NCBI GenBank assembly: GCA_016718805.1
Contig: JADKCP010000001.1
Coordinates: forward strand, 682,001 to 746,000
Origin: Bacteroidota bacterium
GTDB taxonomy: Bacteria > Bacteroidota > Bacteroidia > UBA4408
Direction of reading: 5' to 3'
Length of the DNA: 64,000 bases
Each line of letters opens with the position of its first letter. Position 1 is the first letter of the stretch. Below the pieces are notes generated by a model. That model made no database searches, was not told where the DNA came from, and was given only the letters and a program-made list of their open reading frames with translations. This document shows positions 9,568 through 16,963 of the stretch, piece by piece. A program made the translations under genes and the position numbers.

Positions 9568-11442
9568 TTAATCTTGTTTTAAAGCTTTACCAATTTTTGA
9601 ATCTTTACTAAACAATTGAATAACTGAATCAATTTCATTGTTTTTAAGTTTGGCTGTTTTTAGCTGGTTGTGAAGATGGTGAGGAATAACCTTATTGTCA
9701 ACTTGTTTAATTATCCGTGAATATGTCGCAACACTTTTAGAAATATTTTGCCGCATAAATTCAATAATAATTTCATGCAATCCCTCTTTTTCCGGATTTT
9801 TGAGAAGCTCCTTCTCTAAAAGTGTTAAGATATTTTCTAGCTCGAAATCATTATTCAATGTCAAAACTTCTCTTGTAACAATACCTTCTAAGATTTTAGC
9901 TGAACCATGCTCAACAAGTTTTTTAAATAATGATCGAAGATGTTCTGGTACTAAAGAAGACCCGCTTATGCTACCAGTTAACTGATCTCTTGAAACCCAA
10001 TAATAATTTCTCAAATCGAGTTTTGATATTTGTGGGCTAACCTTTAACCACTTAATCATTTTATCATTTGCCCAATCAGAAAAATTTTTATTTCGTAACT
10101 CATCCTTATTGTCAGTTGATGCCAAAGTTTCTAATTCTGCAATCTCTTTGGGTTCTCCCTGCTGAACTGCTTGCCAAGAATATAACTTTCTGAATAAATC
10201 AGGATTTGAATATTCCAAAACCATTAATTTTGCTAGTACATCCATCCTGAATTCTGAAAATTTGGCTACAGTTACTAATCGTCTTCTCAAGGTAAATGTA
10301 TTTAAGAATCGCTTTATTTGCCTGGGGTTACCGTTTAGGCCTTCTGTTATTATAGATGATAGAGATGCTATTAATGACACACTATCTCCTATCTTTTCCT
10401 TCTGCTGAGGAGTTATTATATTTGACAAATTACCAAATCCGAAAACACTATAGCGGTCTTTTTCCTTGTGCTCACAAAAGGCTTTGTGAACCTTACCAAA
10501 CTCTTCTCCAAGTCCATTTTTGCAAAACAATAAAGTCATATAAGTTTCCACTTCACCATCAGACAGTTTAGGAAGGTTATATGGAATTTGTATCAACTTT
10601 TCTAGATAATCACTCACAATACGTTTGTTTTGGCTATCTTGGTCTACGGCATTTTCAATACCATCAGTTTTATATCTGAATTCAATTGCGTGTCGAACTA
10701 TTCTAGGGTCTGCACCAATAATAAATGCTGTTTTGTCAACATTCAAAAACAATTTTATTGCTTCAAGGTTTTCAATAATCCTCTCCGGTGTGCATCTATC
10801 TAAATCATCAATAATAACAACTAGCTTTTTAATTTCAGACTTATCAATCATTGATTTAAAATCTTCTCTAAATTCTCTTACCAAAGTTATCTCATCATCT
10901 TCTTTTTTATCTATAATTTCATTTAAGAAAGTTTCACCTTTTTCGCCTGAAAATTTATCGATTAAATCCTTAGGATTAACCTTTGAAAGCTCTTGAGCTA
11001 AAAATGGAATAAATGCAGCACCACCTGTAAAATAAGCTGAAGTAATAGGCAGGATAATTTTTTTAAATCCCAAACCTAGAGCTCTCATCCACTTTACAGA
11101 TTTGAGAAGCTTTTTGGTTTTGTCTTTTACCTTATTTCCAATAGTTTTATGTTCTTCAAAGGATTTTATAATAGATTCTAATAATGCTGCTTTTGCATCA
11201 TCGTACCCCTCAAATAACCAACCATTAAAATACAAAACAAGAGTGCCATCTTTTAAATTGTCACCCTCTCCCTTAAGTTCCTCATTAACGATTTTTAGGA
11301 TACTTGATTTTCCGCTTCCCCAATCACCAAATACCCCTATTGTCACAGGTAAAATTGTATCGTCTTTTATTACATCAATTAGTAAATCTGCGTGAACTTT
11401 AAAGCCTAATAAATCTTCGGTTGTTTCGTTGTCTGCCCACAT
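9568..11442 (-). CDS. qatA: QatA, KAP-family P-loop NTPase of the Qat defence system
   Basis: The 624-residue protein has a Walker A motif GDWGSGKSS (residues 39-47) and the KAP-type Walker B VVIIDDLDRC near residue 205. The segment between them contains a hydrophobic stretch (SAYFTGGAAFIPFLAQEL, around 135-150) that may touch the membrane, a feature of KAP ATPases. The C-terminal 150 residues are helical. It is the first gene of a tightly packed minus-strand operon qatABCD, and its promoter must lie in the 658-nt gap upstream. Proposed role: ATP-dependent sensor or switch of the antiviral complex. Confidence 0.92.
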   Translation of the reverse strand: MWADNETTEDLLGFKVHADLLIDVIKDDTILPVTIGVFGDWGSGKSSILKIVNEELKGEGDNLKDGTLVLYFNGWLFEGYDDAKAALLESIIKSFEEHKTIGNKVKDKTKKLLKSVKWMRALGLGFKKIILPITSAYFTGGAAFIPFLAQELSKVNPKDLIDKFSGEKGETFLNEIIDKKEDDEITLVREFREDFKSMIDKSEIKKLVVIIDDLDRCTPERIIENLEAIKLFLNVDKTAFIIGADPRIVRHAIEFRYKTDGIENAVDQDSQNKRIVSDYLEKLIQIPYNLPKLSDGEVETYMTLLFCKNGLGEEFGKVHKAFCEHKEKDRYSVFGFGNLSNIITPQQKEKIGDSVSLIASLSSIITEGLNGNPRQIKRFLNTFTLRRRLVTVAKFSEFRMDVLAKLMVLEYSNPDLFRKLYSWQAVQQGEPKEIAELETLASTDNKDELRNKNFSDWANDKMIKWLKVSPQISKLDLRNYYWVSRDQLTGSISGSSLVPEHLRSLFKKLVEHGSAKILEGIVTREVLTLNNDFELENILTLLEKELLKNPEKEGLHEIIIEFMRQNISKSVATYSRIIKQVDNKVIPHHLHNQLKTAKLKNNEIDSVIQLFSKDSKIGKALKQD

Positions 11443-12100
11443 TTGTTTATTATTATAACACTATATTTTCTTAAATACAATGATACTAATATATTGAATA
11501 TCTTTTGCTAAAGCCGCTTTTCTAGCTTCTTAGTTAAATTATGGATTCTGAGGAAAATAAGTGTAATGAAAAAATAATAAAACTAAATGATAGGATGGAG
11601 GAATCTCATTAAACTATCTGTTTTTTGCAGGGATTTCTAAATCACATAAAACAGATTCAAAAAAAGAACTCTAAATCACCTCTTTTGTTTTTCCATGATA
11701 GGCATTTTACATTTTTTATTGTTTTTGTTAGCCTTTATTTATTCTTGCGAAGCTGCATTTTTAGAGGGTTTTTATTTTTTTTTTAAAGATGCAAAGTTGA
11801 ATACAGAAATGGTATTTTAGAATTCATTTCAACCTTTATGCATAAAGGGCTAGATTATTAAAGACAAGAGTTTTTTCTTTTGAAGAACTTGCTTTTCGAT
11901 TAAAAAATAGAGCCTTTGAAAGCAGGGTAAGTGTAATTAAATAGTTTTGGTTGCGGTTAATAGTCATTAAAACAAACATCTTAAGAATTAGAAGATAGTT
12001 GTAATTTAAATTTTACCCCCTTGCGAGTCTAGCTTATGGTTAGTAAAATGAATGCATTGCTTAACAGATAAATTATTAATTTTATCATTAACTATCTAAC
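11443..12100. other. Intergenic gap between divergent qat operon and membrane-protein gene
   Basis: I find no convincing coding frame in these 658 nt. The gap separates two divergent transcription units and should contain both promoters. The only clear structure is a perfect 16-nt palindrome at 11833-11848 (CCTTTATG followed by CATAAAGG), a possible operator. The rest is AT-rich, with many T-runs. Confidence 0.5.
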
Positions 12101-12853
12101 ATGGGAACAGGAGCTAATTTACTTTTAGGAATTATTGGAAGTCTCATTGCGACAGTGATAACTTGGCTAGTAGTCTGGAATTACAAACAACGAGTTCAAA
12201 GAAGGAAATTGGAATTTTTGCAAATGGAACAGATGAATCTCGGGAAAACTTTTTTAGAACAAGGACTAACTAAATTTCATTTTTCAAGAGACGATTATGG
12301 TAGAACACTTGCTTCATTTATTGATACTGCAATACAAAGTATTACAATTGTTTCCATATCCCTTAAAATTACTGATGATGAAGGGCAACTATCTGATTTG
12401 TTCAAAAGAAAACTTTCATCAAATTCCAGCTTTACTATTGTCATTTCACTGATAAATCCAAACAACCAAGAGCTTGTTAAAGTAGTTGCGGATACATTGA
12501 ATATAAGTAAGGAAAAGCTTCATCGCGAAATCACCGAAATGCTTATTGACTTATTAAATTGTTACGAAAGTCTTAATTCCTCAGAAAAATCGCGCTTTAA
12601 AATTACTGTTCATGATAGTTTTCCAATGGGTAGTGTTATTATGCTTGATGTCACTCCTACAAGTGGTATAATTCAAATAGAGACTAAATTATATAAAGCC
12701 GCAAGAACGAATAGCTTTGGGTTTCAACTATCGAAAGAAAGTAGATTCTTTAAACATAATTTTGTAGCTTGGAATAGAGTCATTCAAGACTCAAAGGCAA
12801 TAACAAAAAACCAATTAGTAAAAAAGAAAAATTCAAATGACAGAGCAACATAA
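12101..12853 (+). CDS. Membrane-anchored hypothetical protein
   Basis: The 250-residue protein has one N-terminal transmembrane helix (residues 6-27, LLLGIIGSLIATVITWLVVW) followed by a basic stretch, so the body is probably cytoplasmic. The soluble part alternates strands and helices (SITIVSISLKIT, FTIVISLINP, VIMLDVTPTSGIIQIE). I do not recognise the family. It is followed after 11 nt by a NUDIX hydrolase on the same strand, so the two probably form an operon. It is divergent from the qat operon, which suggests an accessory defence or stress role; this is inference. Confidence 0.6.
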   Translation: MGTGANLLLGIIGSLIATVITWLVVWNYKQRVQRRKLEFLQMEQMNLGKTFLEQGLTKFHFSRDDYGRTLASFIDTAIQSITIVSISLKITDDEGQLSDLFKRKLSSNSSFTIVISLINPNNQELVKVVADTLNISKEKLHREITEMLIDLLNCYESLNSSEKSRFKITVHDSFPMGSVIMLDVTPTSGIIQIETKLYKAARTNSFGFQLSKESRFFKHNFVAWNRVIQDSKAITKNQLVKKKNSNDRAT

Positions 12854-12864
12854 TTTTAAATAAA

Positions 12865-13410
12865 ATGGCAAAAAAAAGCGCAGGTATTCTTTTATACCGT
12901 TTAACAAATCAAATACTAGAAGTTTTGATTGTCCACCCAGGTGGACCATTTTGGGCGAAAAAAGATATAGGAGCTTGGTCAGTCCCTAAAGGTGAATTTG
13001 AAGAGGAAGAGAACCCCCTGGATGCAGCTAAAAGAGAATTTGAAGAAGAGATGGGAGAGCAAATTTCTGGTGATTTTATTGAAATGACCCCTATTAAGCA
13101 GAACAGCGGAAAAACAGTTTATGCTTTTGCAATAGAGCGCGATTTTGATGTGAATAAAATTAAGAGCAACACATTTAAAATAGAATGGCCACCCAAGTCT
13201 GGAAAACAACAGGAATTTCCAGAAATAGACAAGGGGGAATGGTTTGACTATTCTACAAGTAAGCAAAAAATAAATGAATATCAAGCCGCAATTATTGAAG
13301 AGCTAGCTATAAAATTAAAGCTTTCCGAACAGCAACTAAGAAGCAAAATTAAAGGAGATGATACTAAGCAAGGAAAAATCAATCCTCCTCAGCTTGATCT
13401 ATTTGGATAG
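12865..13410 (+). CDS. NUDIX hydrolase
   Basis: The 181-residue protein has a full Nudix box: GEFEEEENPLDAAKREFEEE followed by MG, matching G-x5-E-x7-REUXEEXGU. The N-terminus SAGILLYR and the segment GGPFWAKKDIGAWSVPKGE are typical of small Nudix proteins that cleave (di)nucleoside polyphosphates. A C-terminal tail ends in NPPQLDLFG. The substrate cannot be told from sequence. It is the second gene of a pair with the membrane-anchored protein upstream, an arrangement in which the hydrolase could make or destroy a nucleotide signal. Confidence 0.88.
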   Translation: MAKKSAGILLYRLTNQILEVLIVHPGGPFWAKKDIGAWSVPKGEFEEEENPLDAAKREFEEEMGEQISGDFIEMTPIKQNSGKTVYAFAIERDFDVNKIKSNTFKIEWPPKSGKQQEFPEIDKGEWFDYSTSKQKINEYQAAIIEELAIKLKLSEQQLRSKIKGDDTKQGKINPPQLDLFG

Positions 13411-13428
13411 CTTCATTAATATTTTGTT

Positions 13429-13460
13429 CCATATGCAATCTTGCTAAGCAGGCAGGTAAG
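13429..13460. repeat. Second copy of the 32-nt repeat at 4438-4469
   Basis: CCATATGCAATCTTGC is identical to the right hairpin arm at 4438-4453; the following TAAGCAGGCAGGTAAG matches 13 of 16 bases of the following segment there. The left arm is missing here, so no hairpin forms. It lies 18 nt behind the stop of the NUDIX gene. The two copies bracket the Qat/NUDIX block. Confidence 0.7.
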
Positions 13461-13570
13461 TAATCTCAAAAGCATTCGAATCCCTAGCCTAACCATTTAC
13501 TTTTTAATCAATTTATTAGCATTCGCTACAATTTTAAAAAATTAAATGGACTGTAAAATTATTTTTAATG

Positions 13571-14029
13571 CTACAATATCCCTACATCTGCAAATGAATA
13601 ATAGCCTTCATTTGTTAGAATGATGTGGTCAAGCAAGGATATATCAAATAACTTTCCAGCTTCTTTGATTTTTTTTGTAAGAGAAATATCTGATTCGCTT
13701 GGCAGTAAATTTCCTGATGGATGATTGTGTGCTACAATAATTCCACAGGCAACGCACTTAAGTGCTATTGAAAAAATGAGTCGAATATCTACAACAGTGC
13801 TGCTAATACCGCCTTGTGAAATACAATGCCAGCCAATTACTTTGTTTGCCCTATTCAATAGCAGTAAATAGAATTCTTCGCGTAATTCAAGATGAGAACT
13901 CCATATTTTTCTCAACATGGATTCACAATCCCCTGAATTCCTAATTTTTGCCATATCTCGAAATTTTACATTTGTTGAATAGGCGACTTTTATTTCTGCA
14001 AGATTGGAAGTAAATAAATTCTTGTGCAT
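13571..14029 (-). CDS. RadC-like JAB domain protein
   Basis: The 152-residue protein carries the RadC/JAMM motif HNHPSGNLLPSESD (residues 101-114), with His101, His103 and Asp114 as metal ligands and the upstream Glu in LREEFYLLLLN. It lacks the helix-hairpin-helix N-terminus of chromosomal RadC (usually about 225 residues). Short RadC-like proteins of this size are common on Bacteroidota mobile elements and islands. The biological role of RadC is not settled; the older DNA-repair name is probably wrong. It stands alone on the minus strand. Confidence 0.88.
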   Translation of the reverse strand: MHKNLFTSNLAEIKVAYSTNVKFRDMAKIRNSGDCESMLRKIWSSHLELREEFYLLLLNRANKVIGWHCISQGGISSTVVDIRLIFSIALKCVACGIIVAHNHPSGNLLPSESDISLTKKIKEAGKLFDISLLDHIILTNEGYYSFADVGIL

Positions 14030-14371
14030 GGGACGAGTTTTTTATTGTTGCTCGTTTGCTTTACAAGTAGCTATAATGAAATTCAAAAAAGGAAATTGGA
14101 ATACAGGAAACGAAGTTGAGGATATGCCGAGAAATCTTTTGGAATCCCGACAGGGTTAATAATTCACTTTTGCTGCTGTACTTTTGCAGACAATAAAAAG
14201 CGGGCTGCAAGAAATTCATCCAATACTTCATTGAATAAAGTCTTTGCAGATGAGTAAATTCATATATTATGCTGAGCGAGTGTTGATGGCGGTTAGTGAA
14301 TTAAATGCCATGTGTAACAAAATGAATGAGATTACTGAAAGAAAGTTGGGTTTAAGTTATATTATTAATAG
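14030..14371. other. Intergenic gap, no gene seen
   Basis: These 342 nt lie upstream of the RadC-like gene and downstream of the ImmA-like gene, both on the minus strand. No good frame or strong hairpin is visible. The segment GGAAACGAAGTTGA near 14109 resembles one at about 4419, but it is short and may be chance. Confidence 0.4.
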
Positions 14372-15262
14372 CTAATATACCTGTTTGACAATTATTTTAG
14401 ATCTTGTCTTTTTGCTTTCACCTTTGGGAAAAATTAAAACAAAACCATTAAACGTATTATTGAAAAAATGATAATTAAACCCGCAACTACCATTCTCTGT
14501 GTTTAAATGAATTTTACCGTCAAGATTCATTCTTTTGTTGAAACAATGATCTTGCATAAATGACCATTTATATCCAAATTTTTCAGGCCAGTTTATTTGT
14601 CCGAATTCCTTTTCAAAAGAAGGGGAGTAAAATGCATTTCGAAAATTTCCATTGACTACTTGCCCTTTATTATTTAACGATTCTAATACAAGTAATGCAC
14701 AACGTTTTTTAGAAGTTTCAACATATCTCCTTAAAGTTGCATGACCAGATGCTCCAAAATGCTTTGAAACTTGCAATGCCGAAGGAATGCCAAGTTCATA
14801 TTTTTTCACTTCATTTATGAATCGATCATTTTGAAATAATGTAATTGAAGCAAAATAATTTGCTTCAGCTTCAAATTCTTCCTTTACATCAAGATTAAGT
14901 GATTCGTCATCGTCTAAAAATTGTAGAGTCTTTTTTTGCCAAGGCAGCACATTGTGTCCTGTTTCATGCAGCTTAACAAAAGACTTACGGCTTTCCTTTT
15001 GGTCTAAATCTAAATAAATTAACTTCTCTGACCTGTCAAGAAATCCTCTAACCTTAGAAAGTCCGGATTTAAGGACTTCAGAAAAAAAGAAACTTTTGTA
15101 TTTTTTTTCTAAAGATTTTAAATCAATACCATCCGCAATGATTAAGTCAGAATACTGAACAATATTATCAATTGGTGTTGGAAAAACATCTAATGATTTT
15201 GATGCTTTTAGAATTTCATGAGAAATGTTTTCAATGTCTTTCTTAGATTGCAGATGCTCCAC
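14372..15262 (-). CDS. ImmA/IrrE family metallo-endopeptidase
   Basis: The 296-residue protein has the zinc motif HETGH (residues 99-103) in the context KLHETGHNVLPWQ, followed by EFEAEANYFA, where the third ligand lies. This matches ImmA/IrrE peptidases (DUF955), which cleave a partner repressor to induce a response. The C-terminal region after about residue 190 is an added domain of unknown function. Its start overlaps the end of the HTH gene by 20 nt, the classic repressor-protease pairing. Target and inducer are unknown. Confidence 0.88.
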   Translation of the reverse strand: MEHLQSKKDIENISHEILKASKSLDVFPTPIDNIVQYSDLIIADGIDLKSLEKKYKSFFFSEVLKSGLSKVRGFLDRSEKLIYLDLDQKESRKSFVKLHETGHNVLPWQKKTLQFLDDDESLNLDVKEEFEAEANYFASITLFQNDRFINEVKKYELGIPSALQVSKHFGASGHATLRRYVETSKKRCALLVLESLNNKGQVVNGNFRNAFYSPSFEKEFGQINWPEKFGYKWSFMQDHCFNKRMNLDGKIHLNTENGSCGFNYHFFNNTFNGFVLIFPKGESKKTRSKIIVKQVY

Positions 15263-15569
15263 TATCCTTGTTGTTAAACTTTAAAAATTTTATGAAGTTA
15301 ACAACAGCTCGTTCTTCATCAATAGAGAGCTTGTCTTTATAAAAGGCAATTTCCTTTTCTAAAAGGCTAAGAGGGTTTTCAGTTTTTGGTTGACTATCTC
15401 TTTCGATAATTCCAGCAGCAGTCAGTAATACATTTAGGTCAATTTTGTAAATTGAAGAAAGCTTGTACAAAACGTTTGCTGACGGTCTTTTTATTTTGTC
15501 ATTTTCCAATTGACTTAAGTAGGCATTTGATATGCCAGTAGAGAGTTCAACATCCCTAAAAGTATACAA
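15243..15569 (-). pseudogene. XRE-family HTH repressor, 5' end lost at a junction
   Basis: The visible 108 residues begin directly inside the helix-turn-helix: YTFRDVELSTGISNAYLSQL then ENDKIKRPSANVLYKL. Members of this family normally have about 10-20 more residues that form helix 1. Here the frame continues upstream only to 15599 (stop at 15600-15602) without ATG, and the extra codons do not look like the family. The only start is TTG at 15567-15569. I infer truncation by recombination with the nucleotidyltransferase fragment that overlaps it on the other strand. It may still be translated, but then without a complete DNA-binding fold. Confidence 0.65.
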
Positions 15570-15933
15570 CGCATTGCTGAGAATTATTGAAGCAGACGAT
15601 TACTACAAAAGCATTTGTGTTAAGAAGGATAGATGTATCAGGCTTAATTACAAAAGTGATTTTCATATTGATATTCTGCCAGCCTGCATGGAAATTACAA
15701 ATGACAGGCAAAAAATTGCTATCCCAGAAAAAAAATTAGCAAGTTGGTCTTTTGGTAACCCGAAGGGATTTGCGGATTGGTTTCTAAAATTGGCTAATTC
15801 GGTTGAGCAAAGCATGTTAAGCGGATTCGCAAAAGCTTTAAATGAAGCAAAAATTGAATCAGAGCCCTTACCAGATGATGATGTCTATAGTAAAACGCCA
15901 TTGCAACAAGCTGTGCAACTAGTTAAGCGATAA
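15532..15933 (+). pseudogene. Fragment of CBASS-type (SMODS) nucleotidyltransferase
   Basis: From about residue 12 (YNALLRIIEADDYYK) the 133-residue frame matches the middle of CD-NTase/SMODS nucleotidyltransferases: CIRLNYKSDFHIDILPA, where the Asp of DFHID is the third catalytic carboxylate, then WSFGNPKGFADWF and KTPLQQAVQLVKR. In intact proteins the last block is followed by HRD. The N-terminal GS motif and DxD pair and the whole C-terminal half are missing, so it cannot be active. The first 11 codons come from the reverse complement of the HTH gene. It is a relic of a CBASS-like operon. Confidence 0.75.
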
Positions 15934-15970
15934 TGGTGTTTCAACTTGAAAACCTAAAGGATGCTTAATT

Positions 15971-16546
15971 TTACTGCTCCTTGCTATCATATATTGCTTT
16001 TAAGTCTTTGCATGTTGCGCAATTTCCACATGGTTGTTTTAGTCCTAATTCACAGCTGTAAGTTAAATTTATTGGAACTTTTTCCATTTTACAATATTCA
16101 AAAATGGCTCTTTTATTAAATTTTAAAAATGGTGTACATAATTTTATTGTTCCTTGAGTGTAGCCATCAATCATTGTTTGTAATGTATTTACGAATTCTT
16201 GAGAACAATCGTAATAGTTTGTTCCACTGTGAATTCCTGATGCAATTATTCCATTCGGTTTTTTAAAATTCATTAAAGCTAAGAAAAACAAAAATGCATT
16301 TCTGCCTGGAATAACGCCATCACTATACTTGTATGTATTAGAGACAACAATTTTAGTTGTTTTTATTCTGTAATGCTTGGCAATTTTCTTAAGTGAATTA
16401 AATTCTTTTTTACTGCTTTTTTGCCCGTAATCAAAAAAGATTCCTTCCACATTAAACTTTAATTTTTTATAAAAACATATACAAGCTGTAGAGTCAATAC
16501 CGCCACTTGTTAAAATCAAAACGTAATTTTTTTTGAGTTTATACAC
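15971..16546 (-). CDS. QueC-like 7-cyano-7-deazaguanine synthase family protein
   Basis: The 191-residue protein has the PP-loop TSGGIDST (residues 13-20), DYGQ, the PGRNAFLFFLAL motif, DCSQEF and the zinc site CELGLKQPCGNCATC near the C-terminus. All QueC hallmarks are present, though it is shorter than housekeeping QueC (about 220-230 residues) and the motif IASGIHSGTNYYDCS is divergent. No other queuosine genes are nearby. It lies next to a CD-NTase fragment and 80 nt from an XRE regulator on the same strand. It could be a true preQ0 synthase or a defence-associated relative; I cannot decide from sequence. Confidence 0.82.
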   Translation of the reverse strand: MYKLKKNYVLILTSGGIDSTACICFYKKLKFNVEGIFFDYGQKSSKKEFNSLKKIAKHYRIKTTKIVVSNTYKYSDGVIPGRNAFLFFLALMNFKKPNGIIASGIHSGTNYYDCSQEFVNTLQTMIDGYTQGTIKLCTPFLKFNKRAIFEYCKMEKVPINLTYSCELGLKQPCGNCATCKDLKAIYDSKEQ

Positions 16547-16626
16547 AAACTAAAATTAAGCGAAAAGCTTTCTTGAAAAGTGACGTTTTAAAAATAAGAT
16601 GAACAACTTTTTAAACAAAATAAAAA

Positions 16627-16857
16627 TTAATATTCAAACTCAAAGAATTCCTTTACATGAACATCAAATTCTTTAGCAATAGCATGCAAAATATCAATGC
16701 TCACATTTTGATAACCCAATTCAATCCGATACACTTCTTCTCGGCTTATCCCACAGTTATAAGCTAACTGGTCTTGAGAGAGCTTATGCTCTTTCCTTAA
16801 TTCACGAATACGCTTACCAAGTTTTTTCCTAAAAGATTTTGAGCTAATGGCTTTCAT
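16627..16857 (-). CDS. XRE-family transcriptional regulator
   Basis: The 76-residue protein is a single helix-turn-helix domain: LGKRIRELRKEHKLSQDQLA then CGISREEVYRIELGYQNVSIDIL and a tail EFDVHVKEFFEFEY. It is typical of small autoregulators of mobile or defence operons. It lies upstream of the QueC-like gene on the same strand. A perfect 24-nt palindrome sits 32 nt upstream of its start and is the likely operator. Confidence 0.9.
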   Translation of the reverse strand: MKAISSKSFRKKLGKRIRELRKEHKLSQDQLAYNCGISREEVYRIELGYQNVSIDILHAIAKEFDVHVKEFFEFEY

Positions 16858-16888
16858 TAACTGTAAAAATCCTTATAAGCAAAAAAAT

Positions 16889-16912
16889 AAATGAGCATTA
16901 TAATGCTCATTT
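16889..16912. promoter_or_regulatory. Perfect 24-nt palindrome, probable operator of the XRE regulator
   Basis: The half-site AAATGAGCATTA (16889-16900) is followed at once by its exact reverse complement TAATGCTCATTT (16901-16912). It lies in the divergent gap between the XRE gene and the lipoprotein gene. A symmetrical site of this size fits binding by a dimeric HTH protein. A role as operator is inference from position. Confidence 0.65.
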
Positions 16913-16963
16913 TAAAAATATTTATTATCCTTGTTTTAAGATAACTACTTAAAACTAAACCCA

